A stretch of 64,000 nt of DNA from contig CAVRIT010000001.1 in NCBI GenBank assembly GCA_963721345.1, positions 992,001-1,056,000 on the forward strand, read 5' to 3'. The position numbers and the translations under genes were made by a program. Within the stretch, counting starts at the first letter, position 1. The number at the start of each line of letters is the position of its first letter. This stretch comes from JACDAN01 sp963721345. GTDB taxonomy: Bacteria; Actinomycetota; Thermoleophilia; Gaiellales; Gaiellaceae. The notes beneath the pieces were generated by a model, which saw only the letters and a list, made by a program, of their open reading frames with translations, was not told the DNA's origin and did no database searches. Shown here one piece after another: positions 1 to 7,071 of this stretch.

Positions 1-790
1 CGAGAAAGACCGCGCCGTAGACCAACGCGGTCGGCGGCAGCAGGTAGACGACGAGGCTGCCCCGCGAGGTGCCGTGGTGCTCGAGCAGGCTCAGGTAGAG
101 GAGCAGGCCGATGCCCGTGCCGAAGATCCCGAGGGCGGCGACGGACGCGATCGCCTCCCAGCTCGGCAGCGTGCTCGGGCCCTGTGCGATGCCGAAGGGC
201 AGGATCACGAGCAGTCCCCAGAAGGTCGCCGCGGTCGAGACGAGGAGCCCGGAAGAGTCTCCGAGCTTGTGCTGGCTGTAGAGCGAGCCCGCCGCGTAAC
301 AGATCGCCGCGAAGATCACGGCGAGCGTGCCGAGGGCGCCTGCCCAGCCGCCCTGCGGGTCGACCCCGACGAGGACGCCGACGCCGACGATGCCGAGCGC
401 TATCCCGACCGCGCGCCAGCCCGTCACGCGCTCGTGCTTCGCGAAGCGAATCGCGAGGAGCGCGACGAAGATCGGCATCGACGCGTTGGCGATCGCCGCG
501 ATGCCCGAGTCGATCCGCGTCTGCCCCCACGCGATCAGCCAGAAGGGGAGCGCGGTCGTGATCACGCCGAGGACGAAGCCGGCTCGGCCGAAGGCGGTGA
601 CGCAGCGGACGGCCTGCCTCGGGCCGCGGCGGATCGCCATCACCGCCGCGAAGGCGGCGAACGCGAAGATCAGGCGGCCGGTCATCGCCGCCGCCGGCGA
701 GAGGTCTCGCAGCGCGATCTCGATGAACATGAACGACGAGCCCCAGATCGCGGCGAGCAGGAGCAGGGGTCCAACGTATCCGCGGGTCAC
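1..790 (-). CDS. EamA/DMT-family exporter (C-terminus cut by window edge)
   Basis: Reading the minus strand from a GTG at 790 gives a continuous hydrophobic protein running off the window after about 263 residues. It begins VTRGYVGPLLLLAAIWGSSF and continues through repeated membrane helices with the EamA signatures 'AAIWGSSFMFIEIAL' and, later, 'SLLEHHGTSRGSLVVYLLPP', near the start of what should be the last helices. The family are ten-helix inner-membrane exporters of small metabolites; the substrate cannot be read from sequence. The GTG start is preceded by TAGGTT and exactly six bases, the leaderless promoter pattern seen across this window. It is divergent from purL, with only about 44 bp between the two starts. 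Confidence 0.85.
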   Translation of the reverse strand, partial: MTRGYVGPLLLLAAIWGSSFMFIEIALRDLSPAAAMTGRLIFAFAAFAAVMAIRRGPRQAVRCVTAFGRAGFVLGVITTALPFWLIAWGQTRIDSGIAAIANASMPIFVALLAIRFAKHERVTGWRAVGIALGIVGVGVLVGVDPQGGWAGALGTLAVIFAAICYAAGSLYSQHKLGDSSGLLVSTAATFWGLLVILPFGIAQGPSTLPSWEAIASVAALGIFGTGIGLLLYLSLLEHHGTSRGSLVVYLLPPTALVYGAVFL

Positions 791-796
791 TTCTTG

Positions 797-802
797 AACC
801 TA
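797..802 (-). promoter_or_regulatory. -10 hexamer TAGGTT for the DMT gene
   Basis: TAGGTT lies six bases upstream of the GTG at 790 with no Shine-Dalgarno sequence, so transcription probably starts at or beside the start codon. Confidence 0.55.
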
Positions 803-821
803 ACGCGTCCGTCGGGCCGTC

Positions 822-827
822 TATTCT
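822..827 (+). promoter_or_regulatory. -10 hexamer TATTCT for purL
   Basis: TATTCT lies seven bases before a CTG (835) that is the best in-frame start for purL. No ATG, GTG or TTG exists upstream of the conserved N-terminus in that frame, so this leaderless arrangement decides the start. Confidence 0.5.
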
Positions 828-834
828 CAGACCC

Positions 835-2727
835 CTGACGCGGGTCGTCGAACAGCCGCTCCACCGCGCGCTCGGCCTGACGGACGGCGAGCTCGACCGA
901 ATCTGCGACCTGCTCGAGCGCGAGCCGAACCACTTCGAGCTGGCCGTCTTCTCGCTGCTCTGGTCGGAGCACTGCGGCTACAAGCACTCGGCGCCGCTGC
1001 TGAAGCGGCTGCCCTCCCGCGGGGACCGCGTGCTCCAGGGGCCGGGCGAGAACGCGGGCGTGCTCGACCTCGGAGACGGGCTCGCGGTCGCCTTCAAGGT
1101 CGAAAGCCACAACCATCCCTCCGCGGTCGAGCCGTTCCAGGGCGCCGCAACGGGGGTCGGCGGCATCCTCCGCGACGTGATCGCGATGGGGGCTCGCCCG
1201 ATCGCCCTCCTCGACGGGCTGCGGTTCGGCGAGCCCGGCTGGATGTTCGAGCGGGCCGTGTCGGGCATCGGCCACTACGGGAACTGCGTCGGTGTGCCGA
1301 CGGTCGGCGGCGAGGCCGTCTTCGATCCCGCGTACCGCGGAAACCCGCTCGTGAACGCGATGTGCGTCGGGCTGCTGCCGAAGGAGCGGCTGACGCGGGC
1401 CCAGGCTACGACGCCTGGGCGCGCGATCGTGCTCTACGGGGCGACGACGGGACGCGACGGGATCGGCGGCGCCAGCGTGCTCGCGAGCGCCGAGCTCGGC
1501 GAGGAGGACTCCGACAAGCGGCCCACGGTCCAGATCGGCGATCCGTTCACGGGGAAGAAGCTGATCGAGGCGAGCCAGGAGCTCGTCGAGGCGGGCCTCG
1601 TGGACTCGCTGCAGGACTGCGGCGCCGCGGGACTCGCGTCCGCGCTGGCCGAGATGGCTCGCGACGGCGCCGGAGTGGACGTCGAGCTCGACCGCGTGCC
1701 GCTCCGCGAGGACGACCTCGAGCCCTGGGAGATCATGATCTCCGAGAGTCAGGAGCGGATGGTGTGCGTGACCTCGCGCCTCGACGAGGTGACGGCGGTC
1801 TGCCGGAAGTGGGATCTGAACCACGCCGTGATCGGCGAGGTGACGGACAGCGGCGACCTGCGGTGCTTCCACGACGGGGACGTCGTCGGTGAGATTCCCG
1901 CACGCCTGCTGACCGACGAGTGCCCGAGGTATCGCGTCCCGACGCTCCCGAAGGAGGCCGCGCCCGCATCACCGCCGACCGAGCCGAACCTCCGCAGCCG
2001 GAAGTGGATCTACGAGCGCTACGACCAGCTCGTCGGCTCACGGACGGTCCGCCGGCCGGGACTGGATGCCGCCGTGCTGCGGCTCCGCCCCTCTTTCCGG
2101 GGCCTGGCCGTCTCGCTCGACGGGCCGCCGGTGGGCGAGCGCGACCCGTTCCGCGCCGGCGCGCTGGCCGTTCTCGACGCGGCACGCAATGTCGCGTGCG
2201 TCGGCGGCGAGCCGATCGGCCTCACGGACTGCCTCAACTTCGGCAACCCGGAGAAGCCGGAGATCGCGTGGGAGCTCGAGCAGGCGATCGAGGGGATCGC
2301 GCAGGCCGCCGAGGCGCTCGGGATCCCGGTGGTCTCGGGCAACGTCTCGCTCTACAACGACACCGACGGCCGCTCGATCCCGCCCACGCCGGTCGTCGGC
2401 TGCGTCGGCCTCGTCCCCGACGTCCGCCGAGTCCCGCAGCGCTGGCGCCGAGGGGACAAGGTCTCGGTCGTTCGAACCTCAAGTAACAGTCTGTTCCTTG
2501 ACCTCGAGGAAGAGGCCCGGCTGATTGGCCTGGTCTGGCAGGCGGCGCCTGGTCTATCCCTGGTGCACGACGTTTCCGACGGAGGGCCGGACGTGGCGCT
2601 TCGAGAGATGGCCGAGTGGAGCGGCGTGCCAGGTAACAGTCTGGTACTTGGCTCCGACCCGGCTGTGCGGTTCGTGCTCGCAGGAGACCACGTGCCGGAG
2701 TTCGCGGAGGAGGTGGGCGAGGTCTAG
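835..2727 (+). CDS. purL: Phosphoribosylformylglycinamidine synthase subunit PurL
   Basis: PurL uses ATP and glutamine-derived ammonia to convert FGAR to FGAM in de novo purine synthesis. Visible hallmarks are SEHCGYKHSAPLLK near residue 50, VESHNHPSAVEPFQGAATGVGGILRD near 90, CLNFGNPEKPE near 470 and HDVSDGG near 580. The first ATG (1030) would cut off the catalytic N-terminus; homology runs back to at least 870. The only plausible initiator in frame is CTG at 835, after a TATTCT hexamer. The protein is about 630 residues, roughly 100 shorter than usual. The missing segments fall in the last AIRS-type domain, at two places where a shared palindrome is read as (S/G)NSL(F/V)L, and at the C-terminus. 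TAG overlaps into purF (TAGATG). Function of this shortened enzyme is uncertain. Confidence 0.93.
   Translation: MTRVVEQPLHRALGLTDGELDRICDLLEREPNHFELAVFSLLWSEHCGYKHSAPLLKRLPSRGDRVLQGPGENAGVLDLGDGLAVAFKVESHNHPSAVEPFQGAATGVGGILRDVIAMGARPIALLDGLRFGEPGWMFERAVSGIGHYGNCVGVPTVGGEAVFDPAYRGNPLVNAMCVGLLPKERLTRAQATTPGRAIVLYGATTGRDGIGGASVLASAELGEEDSDKRPTVQIGDPFTGKKLIEASQELVEAGLVDSLQDCGAAGLASALAEMARDGAGVDVELDRVPLREDDLEPWEIMISESQERMVCVTSRLDEVTAVCRKWDLNHAVIGEVTDSGDLRCFHDGDVVGEIPARLLTDECPRYRVPTLPKEAAPASPPTEPNLRSRKWIYERYDQLVGSRTVRRPGLDAAVLRLRPSFRGLAVSLDGPPVGERDPFRAGALAVLDAARNVACVGGEPIGLTDCLNFGNPEKPEIAWELEQAIEGIAQAAEALGIPVVSGNVSLYNDTDGRSIPPTPVVGCVGLVPDVRRVPQRWRRGDKVSVVRTSSNSLFLDLEEEARLIGLVWQAAPGLSLVHDVSDGGPDVALREMAEWSGVPGNSLVLGSDPAVRFVLAGDHVPEFAEEVGEV
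2479..2501 (+). repeat. In-frame palindromic element, copy 1, inside purL
   Basis: Nine-base arms (TCAAGTAAC / GTTCCTTGA, one mismatch) surround AGTCT. The element is read as SSNSLFLD and lies where other PurL proteins carry a longer loop. It matches copy 2, 150 bp downstream, at 18 of 22 positions. Confidence 0.6.
2628..2652 (+). repeat. In-frame palindromic element, copy 2, inside purL
   Basis: Ten-base arms (GCCAGGTAAC / GGTACTTGGC, two mismatches) surround the same AGTCT centre as copy 1. It is translated as PGNSLVLG, again at a place where the PurL domain is shorter than expected. Confidence 0.6.
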
Positions 2728-4107
2728 ATGTGCGGCGTCTTCGGAATCCGGGCCCCCGAGCGCGACGTGGCGCGTGTCGCGTACTTCGGGCTTTTCGCGC
2801 TCCAGCATCGCGGGCAGGAGTCAGCCGGGATCGCCGTCTCGGATCAAGGACGCCTCACCGTCCTGCGCGACATGGGCCTCGTCGCCCAGGTCTTCTCCGA
2901 GCAGACGCTGCACGGGCTCCAGGGCGACGTCGCGATCGGCCACACGCGCTACTCGACCACCGGCTCGACGCAGTGGTCGAACGCGCAGCCGCTCGTCCAC
3001 CACGGCCGGGCTCGCACCGTGGCGCTCGGGCACAACGGGAACCTGACGAACGCGGAAGAGCTTCGCGCCCAGCTCGCCGACGACGGTGTCGCGCTCACGA
3101 CCACCGCCGACTCCGAGCTGATCGCCGCGCTGATCGCCAACGATCCCGCCCCGCTGCCCGAGGCCGTCGGCAACACGCTGGCGAGGATCGAGGGAGCGAC
3201 GACGGTCGTGGCGCTCGCCGAGGGGAAGCTGCTCGGCTTTCGCGACCAGCACGGCTTCCGGCCGCTCGTCCTCGGCCGGCTCGGCGACGACTGGGTGCTA
3301 GCTTCCGAGACCTGCGCGCTCGACCTCGTCGGCGCGGAGCACGAGCGCGAAGTCCGGCCGGGCGAGCTCGTCGCGATCGACGGCGGGCTCGAGTCGCACC
3401 AGGCGGCGGAGCCGGCGAATCGAGCGCTCTGCCTGTTCGAGTTCATCTACCTGGCGCGTCCCGACTCCAAGCTCGCGTCGGAGGAGGTCTACGCCGCCCG
3501 AGTCCGGATGGGCGAGGCGCTGGCCCGCGAGGCGCCGGTCGAGGCCGACTTCGTCATGCCCGTCCCGGACTCGGGCACCCCCGCGGCAATCGGGTTCGCC
3601 CGCGCGTCTGGCATCCCCTTCAGCGAGGGGCTGATCAAGAACCGCTACGTCGGCCGGACGTTCATCGAGCCCGACCAGGGGCTGCGCGAGCAGGGGATCA
3701 AGCTGAAGTTCAACCCGCTCTCCGAGGTGCACGGCAAGCGCGTGGTCGTCGTCGACGACTCGATCGTGCGAGGAACGACGATGCGCCAGCTCGTCGGGAT
3801 GCTCCGCGAGGCCGGCGCGACGGAGGTGCACATCCGCGTTTCGTCGCCGCCGATCGTCTCACCGTGCTTCTACGGGATCGACTTCGGCGACGACGGGCAG
3901 CTCGTCGCGGCTGGGCAGACGGTCGAGGAGACACGGGCCCAGGTCGGCGCGACCACGCTCGCCCACCTCTCGCTGGACGGTGTCCAGCAGGCGACGAAGC
4001 GTCCCGGCGCCGACTTCTGCCGCGCGTGCTTCACCCGCAACTATCCGACCCGCCTCCCGGCGGGCCGGATGCTGGAGAAGCTGCGCTTCGAACCGGCGAG
4101 CGCCTAG
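2728..4107 (+). CDS. purF: Amidophosphoribosyltransferase
   Basis: PurF makes phosphoribosylamine from PRPP and glutamine, the committed step of purine synthesis. The protein starts MCGVFGI, so Cys2 becomes the N-terminal glutaminase nucleophile after Met removal, with no propeptide. The PRPP loop VVVVDDSIVRGTTMRQL is near residue 335. Cysteines in CLFEFIYLARPDS, SPCFYGID and FCRACF match the [4Fe-4S]-bearing Bacillus type. Length (459) is normal. The ATG follows directly on the purL stop codon, so the two genes form an operon and are probably translationally coupled. Confidence 0.97.
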   Translation: MCGVFGIRAPERDVARVAYFGLFALQHRGQESAGIAVSDQGRLTVLRDMGLVAQVFSEQTLHGLQGDVAIGHTRYSTTGSTQWSNAQPLVHHGRARTVALGHNGNLTNAEELRAQLADDGVALTTTADSELIAALIANDPAPLPEAVGNTLARIEGATTVVALAEGKLLGFRDQHGFRPLVLGRLGDDWVLASETCALDLVGAEHEREVRPGELVAIDGGLESHQAAEPANRALCLFEFIYLARPDSKLASEEVYAARVRMGEALAREAPVEADFVMPVPDSGTPAAIGFARASGIPFSEGLIKNRYVGRTFIEPDQGLREQGIKLKFNPLSEVHGKRVVVVDDSIVRGTTMRQLVGMLREAGATEVHIRVSSPPIVSPCFYGIDFGDDGQLVAAGQTVEETRAQVGATTLAHLSLDGVQQATKRPGADFCRACFTRNYPTRLPAGRMLEKLRFEPASA

Positions 4108-4109
4108 CG

Positions 4110-4370
4110 CTACTGCTCGAGCACGCGGCTCGCCTTGGCGATCCCGCGCGAGAGGATGTAGGCGATCGTCACCCACTGGAAGAAGTCGAACCACGACGCC
4201 GTGTTGAGGACGTCGGAAGCCCACACGACGATCCAGGCGACGATCATCACGACCAGGTAGATCGCGAACTCGGCATTGCCCGGAATCGGCAGCCGCGCGA
4301 CGTCGACCGTCACGCCGGTTGGCTGGGTGCGCTGCGTCGGCTGCTCGGGCGGGGGTGTTGTCGTGGACAT
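4110..4370 (-). CDS. Small membrane protein of unknown function
   Basis: An 86-residue protein with a Pro/Thr/Gln-rich N-terminal tail (residues 1-25) and one or two hydrophobic helices (about 33-75, including IYLVVMIVAWIVVWASDVL). It reads toward purF and stops 2 bp from its end. I do not recognise a family. The ATG has a purine-rich AGGAG-like stretch upstream (GGAGCCTCCAA region reads GGAGCC). It is the last of a three-gene minus-strand run with the VOC and CtaG genes. Confidence 0.65.
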   Translation of the reverse strand: MSTTTPPPEQPTQRTQPTGVTVDVARLPIPGNAEFAIYLVVMIVAWIVVWASDVLNTASWFDFFQWVTIAYILSRGIAKASRVLEQ

Positions 4371-4383
4371 TTGGAGGCTCCTT

Positions 4384-4803
4384 TCAGGCCGCTTGGGCCG
4401 GGATGTGGACGATTTCCAGCTTGAGGCCGTCGGGGTCGTAGAAGAACACTGCGTAGTACCCCGGTGAGTAGGTGTATTCCTGCGGCTCGCTCTCGAGCTC
4501 GGCGCCGATCTCTTCCAGCCATTCGGCCCGCTCGTCCACGAGCCCGCGCGAGTACGCCTCGAACGCGAGATGGTGGAGGCCTAGCCGGTAGCGGTCGAAG
4601 CCGTCCGGCGTTTCCGTCTGCGCGGCGCGAAGGCCGACCGAGCTGCCCGGGCCCCAGAGGTACCAGATCGTCTCGCCGCGCTCGCCCTCGACCTCGGAGA
4701 GGCCGTGCCAGCCAAGCGGCCCGAGCAGATCGCGGTAGAACGGCAGGCTGCGCTCGATCGAGGAGACGACGAGGTCGACGTGGTGGACGCCCGACGAGCG
4801 CAT
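4384..4803 (-). CDS. VOC-superfamily (glyoxalase/bleomycin-resistance-like) protein
   Basis: A 139-residue single-domain protein beginning GVHHVDLVVSSIERSLPFYRDLLGPLGW, the first beta-alpha-beta-beta module of the vicinal oxygen chelate fold. LGLHHLAFEA and FYDPDGLKLEIVH form the second module. H7 and the terminal E (DGLKLEIV) are at usual metal-ligand positions. Members include lyases, dioxygenases and resistance proteins, and the substrate cannot be assigned here. It lies between the small membrane protein and ctaG on the same strand, 13 and 18 bp away. Confidence 0.85.
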   Translation of the reverse strand: MRSSGVHHVDLVVSSIERSLPFYRDLLGPLGWHGLSEVEGERGETIWYLWGPGSSVGLRAAQTETPDGFDRYRLGLHHLAFEAYSRGLVDERAEWLEEIGAELESEPQEYTYSPGYYAVFFYDPDGLKLEIVHIPAQAA

Positions 4804-4821
4804 GTGGCTCGTCGCACGAGT

Positions 4822-5616
4822 TCAGCTCGCGCGCCCCAGCTCCTCCCCGCGGCCGTAGCGCACGGCGCGTTTCACGGACCGAGGATCGAGCCCTTGCTCC
4901 AGGAGCTCCTGGCGGAGCTCGCCCTCCGCGGCGAGCTTGAGGAACAGCCAGGCGAGGGCGCCGATCGTCACCAGCGAGCCCTCGACCATCATGATCGTCC
5001 CGGCCCAGCCCTGGTCAGCGAGATCGTCGTAAGTGGCGTAGATCGGCTCGCCGGCCCAGAGAAAGACGTTGGCGAGGACCGTCTCGATCAGCCTGACGGC
5101 GACGACGTACCCGAACTTCGCGCCGGTCCCGAACCACTCCGGCCCCGGCAGCACCTCGACGACCGCGGCCCACATCAAGACGCCGGTGCCGAAGAAGCAG
5201 AGATGCTCGAGCGCGTGGAGCACGGGATGGTCGACGGCGCCTTCGTAGAGCCGCGGCAGGTGCCAGAGGTAGAGGTTCACGCTCCACAGCGGCAGCGCGA
5301 CGAGCGGGTGCGCCAGCACGCGGAGCCGGGAGAACGGCTCGAGCGCGAGCAGCGGTCTGAGCAGCGGCCCGGTCAAACCGAGGACGAACGCGAGTGCCGC
5401 GAGGTCGCCGAGCAGGACGTGCTGGAGCATGTGGACCCAGAAGAGCTCGTCCTCACGCGGGAGCAGGTCGGCGACGGCGAGCAGGACGAGCGAGAGCCCG
5501 AACATCCCCTGGCGCCAGGCCCGGACGGGCGTCCCCTTTCGGCTCAGCGTCCGCGCGCGGGTCCAGTAGACGAGACCAAGCGCGGCGATCGGCAGAAGTT
5601 GCAGGAGTCCCGTCAT
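4822..5616 (-). CDS. ctaG: CtaG-type cytochrome c oxidase assembly protein
   Basis: A 264-residue polytopic membrane protein with the caa3-type CtaG signature: conserved histidines in WVHMLQHVLLGDLAAL (about residue 66), LYLWHLPRLYEGAV (about 137) and HALEHLCFFGTGVLMWAAV (about 155), followed by further helices. The family helps assemble the copper centre of caa3-type oxidases in the cytoplasmic membrane. The family name is shared with an unrelated proteobacterial Cox11 CtaG. It is divergent from purM, with 25 bp between the two start codons. Confidence 0.85.
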   Translation of the reverse strand: MTGLLQLLPIAALGLVYWTRARTLSRKGTPVRAWRQGMFGLSLVLLAVADLLPREDELFWVHMLQHVLLGDLAALAFVLGLTGPLLRPLLALEPFSRLRVLAHPLVALPLWSVNLYLWHLPRLYEGAVDHPVLHALEHLCFFGTGVLMWAAVVEVLPGPEWFGTGAKFGYVVAVRLIETVLANVFLWAGEPIYATYDDLADQGWAGTIMMVEGSLVTIGALAWLFLKLAAEGELRQELLEQGLDPRSVKRAVRYGRGEELGRAS

Positions 5617-5641
5617 TCCGCGGCTCTAAAGTCCATAGCGC
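5617..5641. promoter_or_regulatory. Compact divergent promoter, ctaG / purM
   Basis: On the minus strand TAGAGC (5628-5623) sits six bases before the ctaG ATG. On the plus strand TAAAGT (5627-5632) sits nine bases before the purM GTG. The two -10 elements overlap by 2 bp, so the two transcripts should compete for polymerase. Confidence 0.45.
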
Positions 5642-6535
5642 GTGGAGGGTAGGACGTACGAGGCCGCCGGTGTCTCGCTCGCTGCGGCCGAATCGGTCGT
5701 CGAGCGACTCCGCGCTGCGGTGGAGTCGACCGGCGCGCAGGGGTTCGGGGCGTTCGCAGGCCTCTACCCGCTGGACGAGCGCCGGCTCCTTGCGGCCTCC
5801 ACGGACGGCGTGGGCACGAAGCTGATCCTCGCGCGGCAGCGGGGCCGGCTGCGCGACTGCGGCGCCGACCTCGCAGCGCACTGCATCAACGACGTGATCA
5901 CGACCGGCGCAGACCCCCTGTTCTTCCTGGACTACGTCGCCGCCAACCGGATCGAGGTCGAGCAGGTCGCCGAGCTCGTGGAGGGCGCCGCGGAGGTCTG
6001 TCGCGCGGCGGGGGTCGCGCTGCTCGGCGGCGAGACCGCGGAGCTTCCCGGGATCTACCGCGACGAGGAGCTCGACTTCGCCGGGACGTGCGTCGGGCTC
6101 GTCGAGCGCGAACGGCTGCTCGACGGCGCGGCGATCAGCGAGGGCGACTACGTCGTGGGCTTTCCCTCGGCCGGGGTCCACGCGAACGGCTTCACCCTCG
6201 TCAGGCGCGTCCTCGAGGAGGAGGGCTACGGCGGAGACGACCTCCTTGCGCCGACGCGTCTCTACCTCGACGCCGTCCGCTCGCGAAGCGATGCGCGAGG
6301 CTGGGCCCACGTCACCGGCGGCGGGATCGAGGGGAACCTCGCGAGAATCGTCCCGGACGGCCTGCGCGCCGAGATCGAATGGGACGCGTGGGAGCGGCCG
6401 CCGGTCTTCGGCTGGCTCGCGCGGCACGTCGAGGAGGACGAGCTGCGGCGGGTGTTCAACCTCGGGATCGGGTACTGCGGCGTCGTCCCCGAGCCCGGGG
6501 ACGGGCTCGTCGTCGGCCGGATCGTCCGCGCGTGA
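5642..6535 (+). CDS. purM: Phosphoribosylformylglycinamidine cyclo-ligase
   Basis: PurM closes the imidazole ring (FGAM to AIR, using ATP). Signature segments are GFGAFAGLYPL, STDGVGTKL (about residue 57), CINDVITTGADPLFFLDY and LLGGETAELPG, with HVTGGGIEGNL near 220. It is 297 residues, somewhat short of the usual 330-345, because the C-terminus ends soon after the GIGYCGVVP motif. The start is GTG. The stop overlaps purN by GTGA, so purM-purN-purH are coupled. Confidence 0.96.
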   Translation: MEGRTYEAAGVSLAAAESVVERLRAAVESTGAQGFGAFAGLYPLDERRLLAASTDGVGTKLILARQRGRLRDCGADLAAHCINDVITTGADPLFFLDYVAANRIEVEQVAELVEGAAEVCRAAGVALLGGETAELPGIYRDEELDFAGTCVGLVERERLLDGAAISEGDYVVGFPSAGVHANGFTLVRRVLEEEGYGGDDLLAPTRLYLDAVRSRSDARGWAHVTGGGIEGNLARIVPDGLRAEIEWDAWERPPVFGWLARHVEEDELRRVFNLGIGYCGVVPEPGDGLVVGRIVRA

Positions 6536-7071
6536 TCGGCGTCCTCGTCAGCGGCGAGGGGTCGAACCTCCAGGCGATGATCGACGCGGGCCTGCCGATC
6601 TCGGCCGTGGCGTCGAACAAAGCGGGGGCTCGGGCGCTCCAGCGCGCCGAGCGAGCCGGGATCGCGACGGCCGTCTTCGCCGCGGAGGACTACGGGAGCC
6701 GAGAGGCGCGCGACGACGCGATGGCGCACTGGCTCGAGGAGCGCGGCGTGGCTCTTGTCGTCTGCGCTGGGTACATGCATCTCCTGCGCCGTCCGTTCTT
6801 CGACCGCTACGAGGGCCGCATCGTCAACACGCACTCGGCGCCGCTCCCCGACTTCCCCGGCGCGCACCCGATCGAGGACGTGCTCGCCGCCGGAGTCCCC
6901 GAGTCCGCCGCGACGGTGCACTACGTCGACGAGGGCATCGACACCGGCGCGGTGATCGTCGCCGAGCGCGTCCCGGTGGTCGAAGGCGACACACCGGACA
7001 CGCTCCGCGCGCGGGTGCAAGCGGTCGAGCACCGGCTACTGCCCGAGACCGTGCGGACGCTGATCTCGTGA
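6532..7071 (+). CDS. purN: Phosphoribosylglycinamide formyltransferase
   Basis: PurN transfers a formyl group from 10-formyl-THF to GAR. The protein starts (GTG at 6532) VIGVLVSGEGSNLQAMIDAG. The substrate and folate site N-x-H appears as IVNTHSAPLPDFPGAHP (about residue 97) and the catalytic Asp lies in VDEGIDTGAVI (about 135). It has 179 residues, slightly short for the family. The GTG overlaps the purM stop by four bases, and its own stop overlaps the purH GTG the same way. Confidence 0.95.
   Translation: MIGVLVSGEGSNLQAMIDAGLPISAVASNKAGARALQRAERAGIATAVFAAEDYGSREARDDAMAHWLEERGVALVVCAGYMHLLRRPFFDRYEGRIVNTHSAPLPDFPGAHPIEDVLAAGVPESAATVHYVDEGIDTGAVIVAERVPVVEGDTPDTLRARVQAVEHRLLPETVRTLIS

Noticed and set aside
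74..838. Long plus-strand open frame opposite the DMT gene
   Set aside because: Composition is Arg/Asp/Glu-rich as expected of a GC-rich antisense frame; the minus strand encodes a clear EamA transporter.
787..1872. Minus-strand open frame over purL
   Set aside because: Antisense of the well-conserved PurL frame; no recognisable domain.
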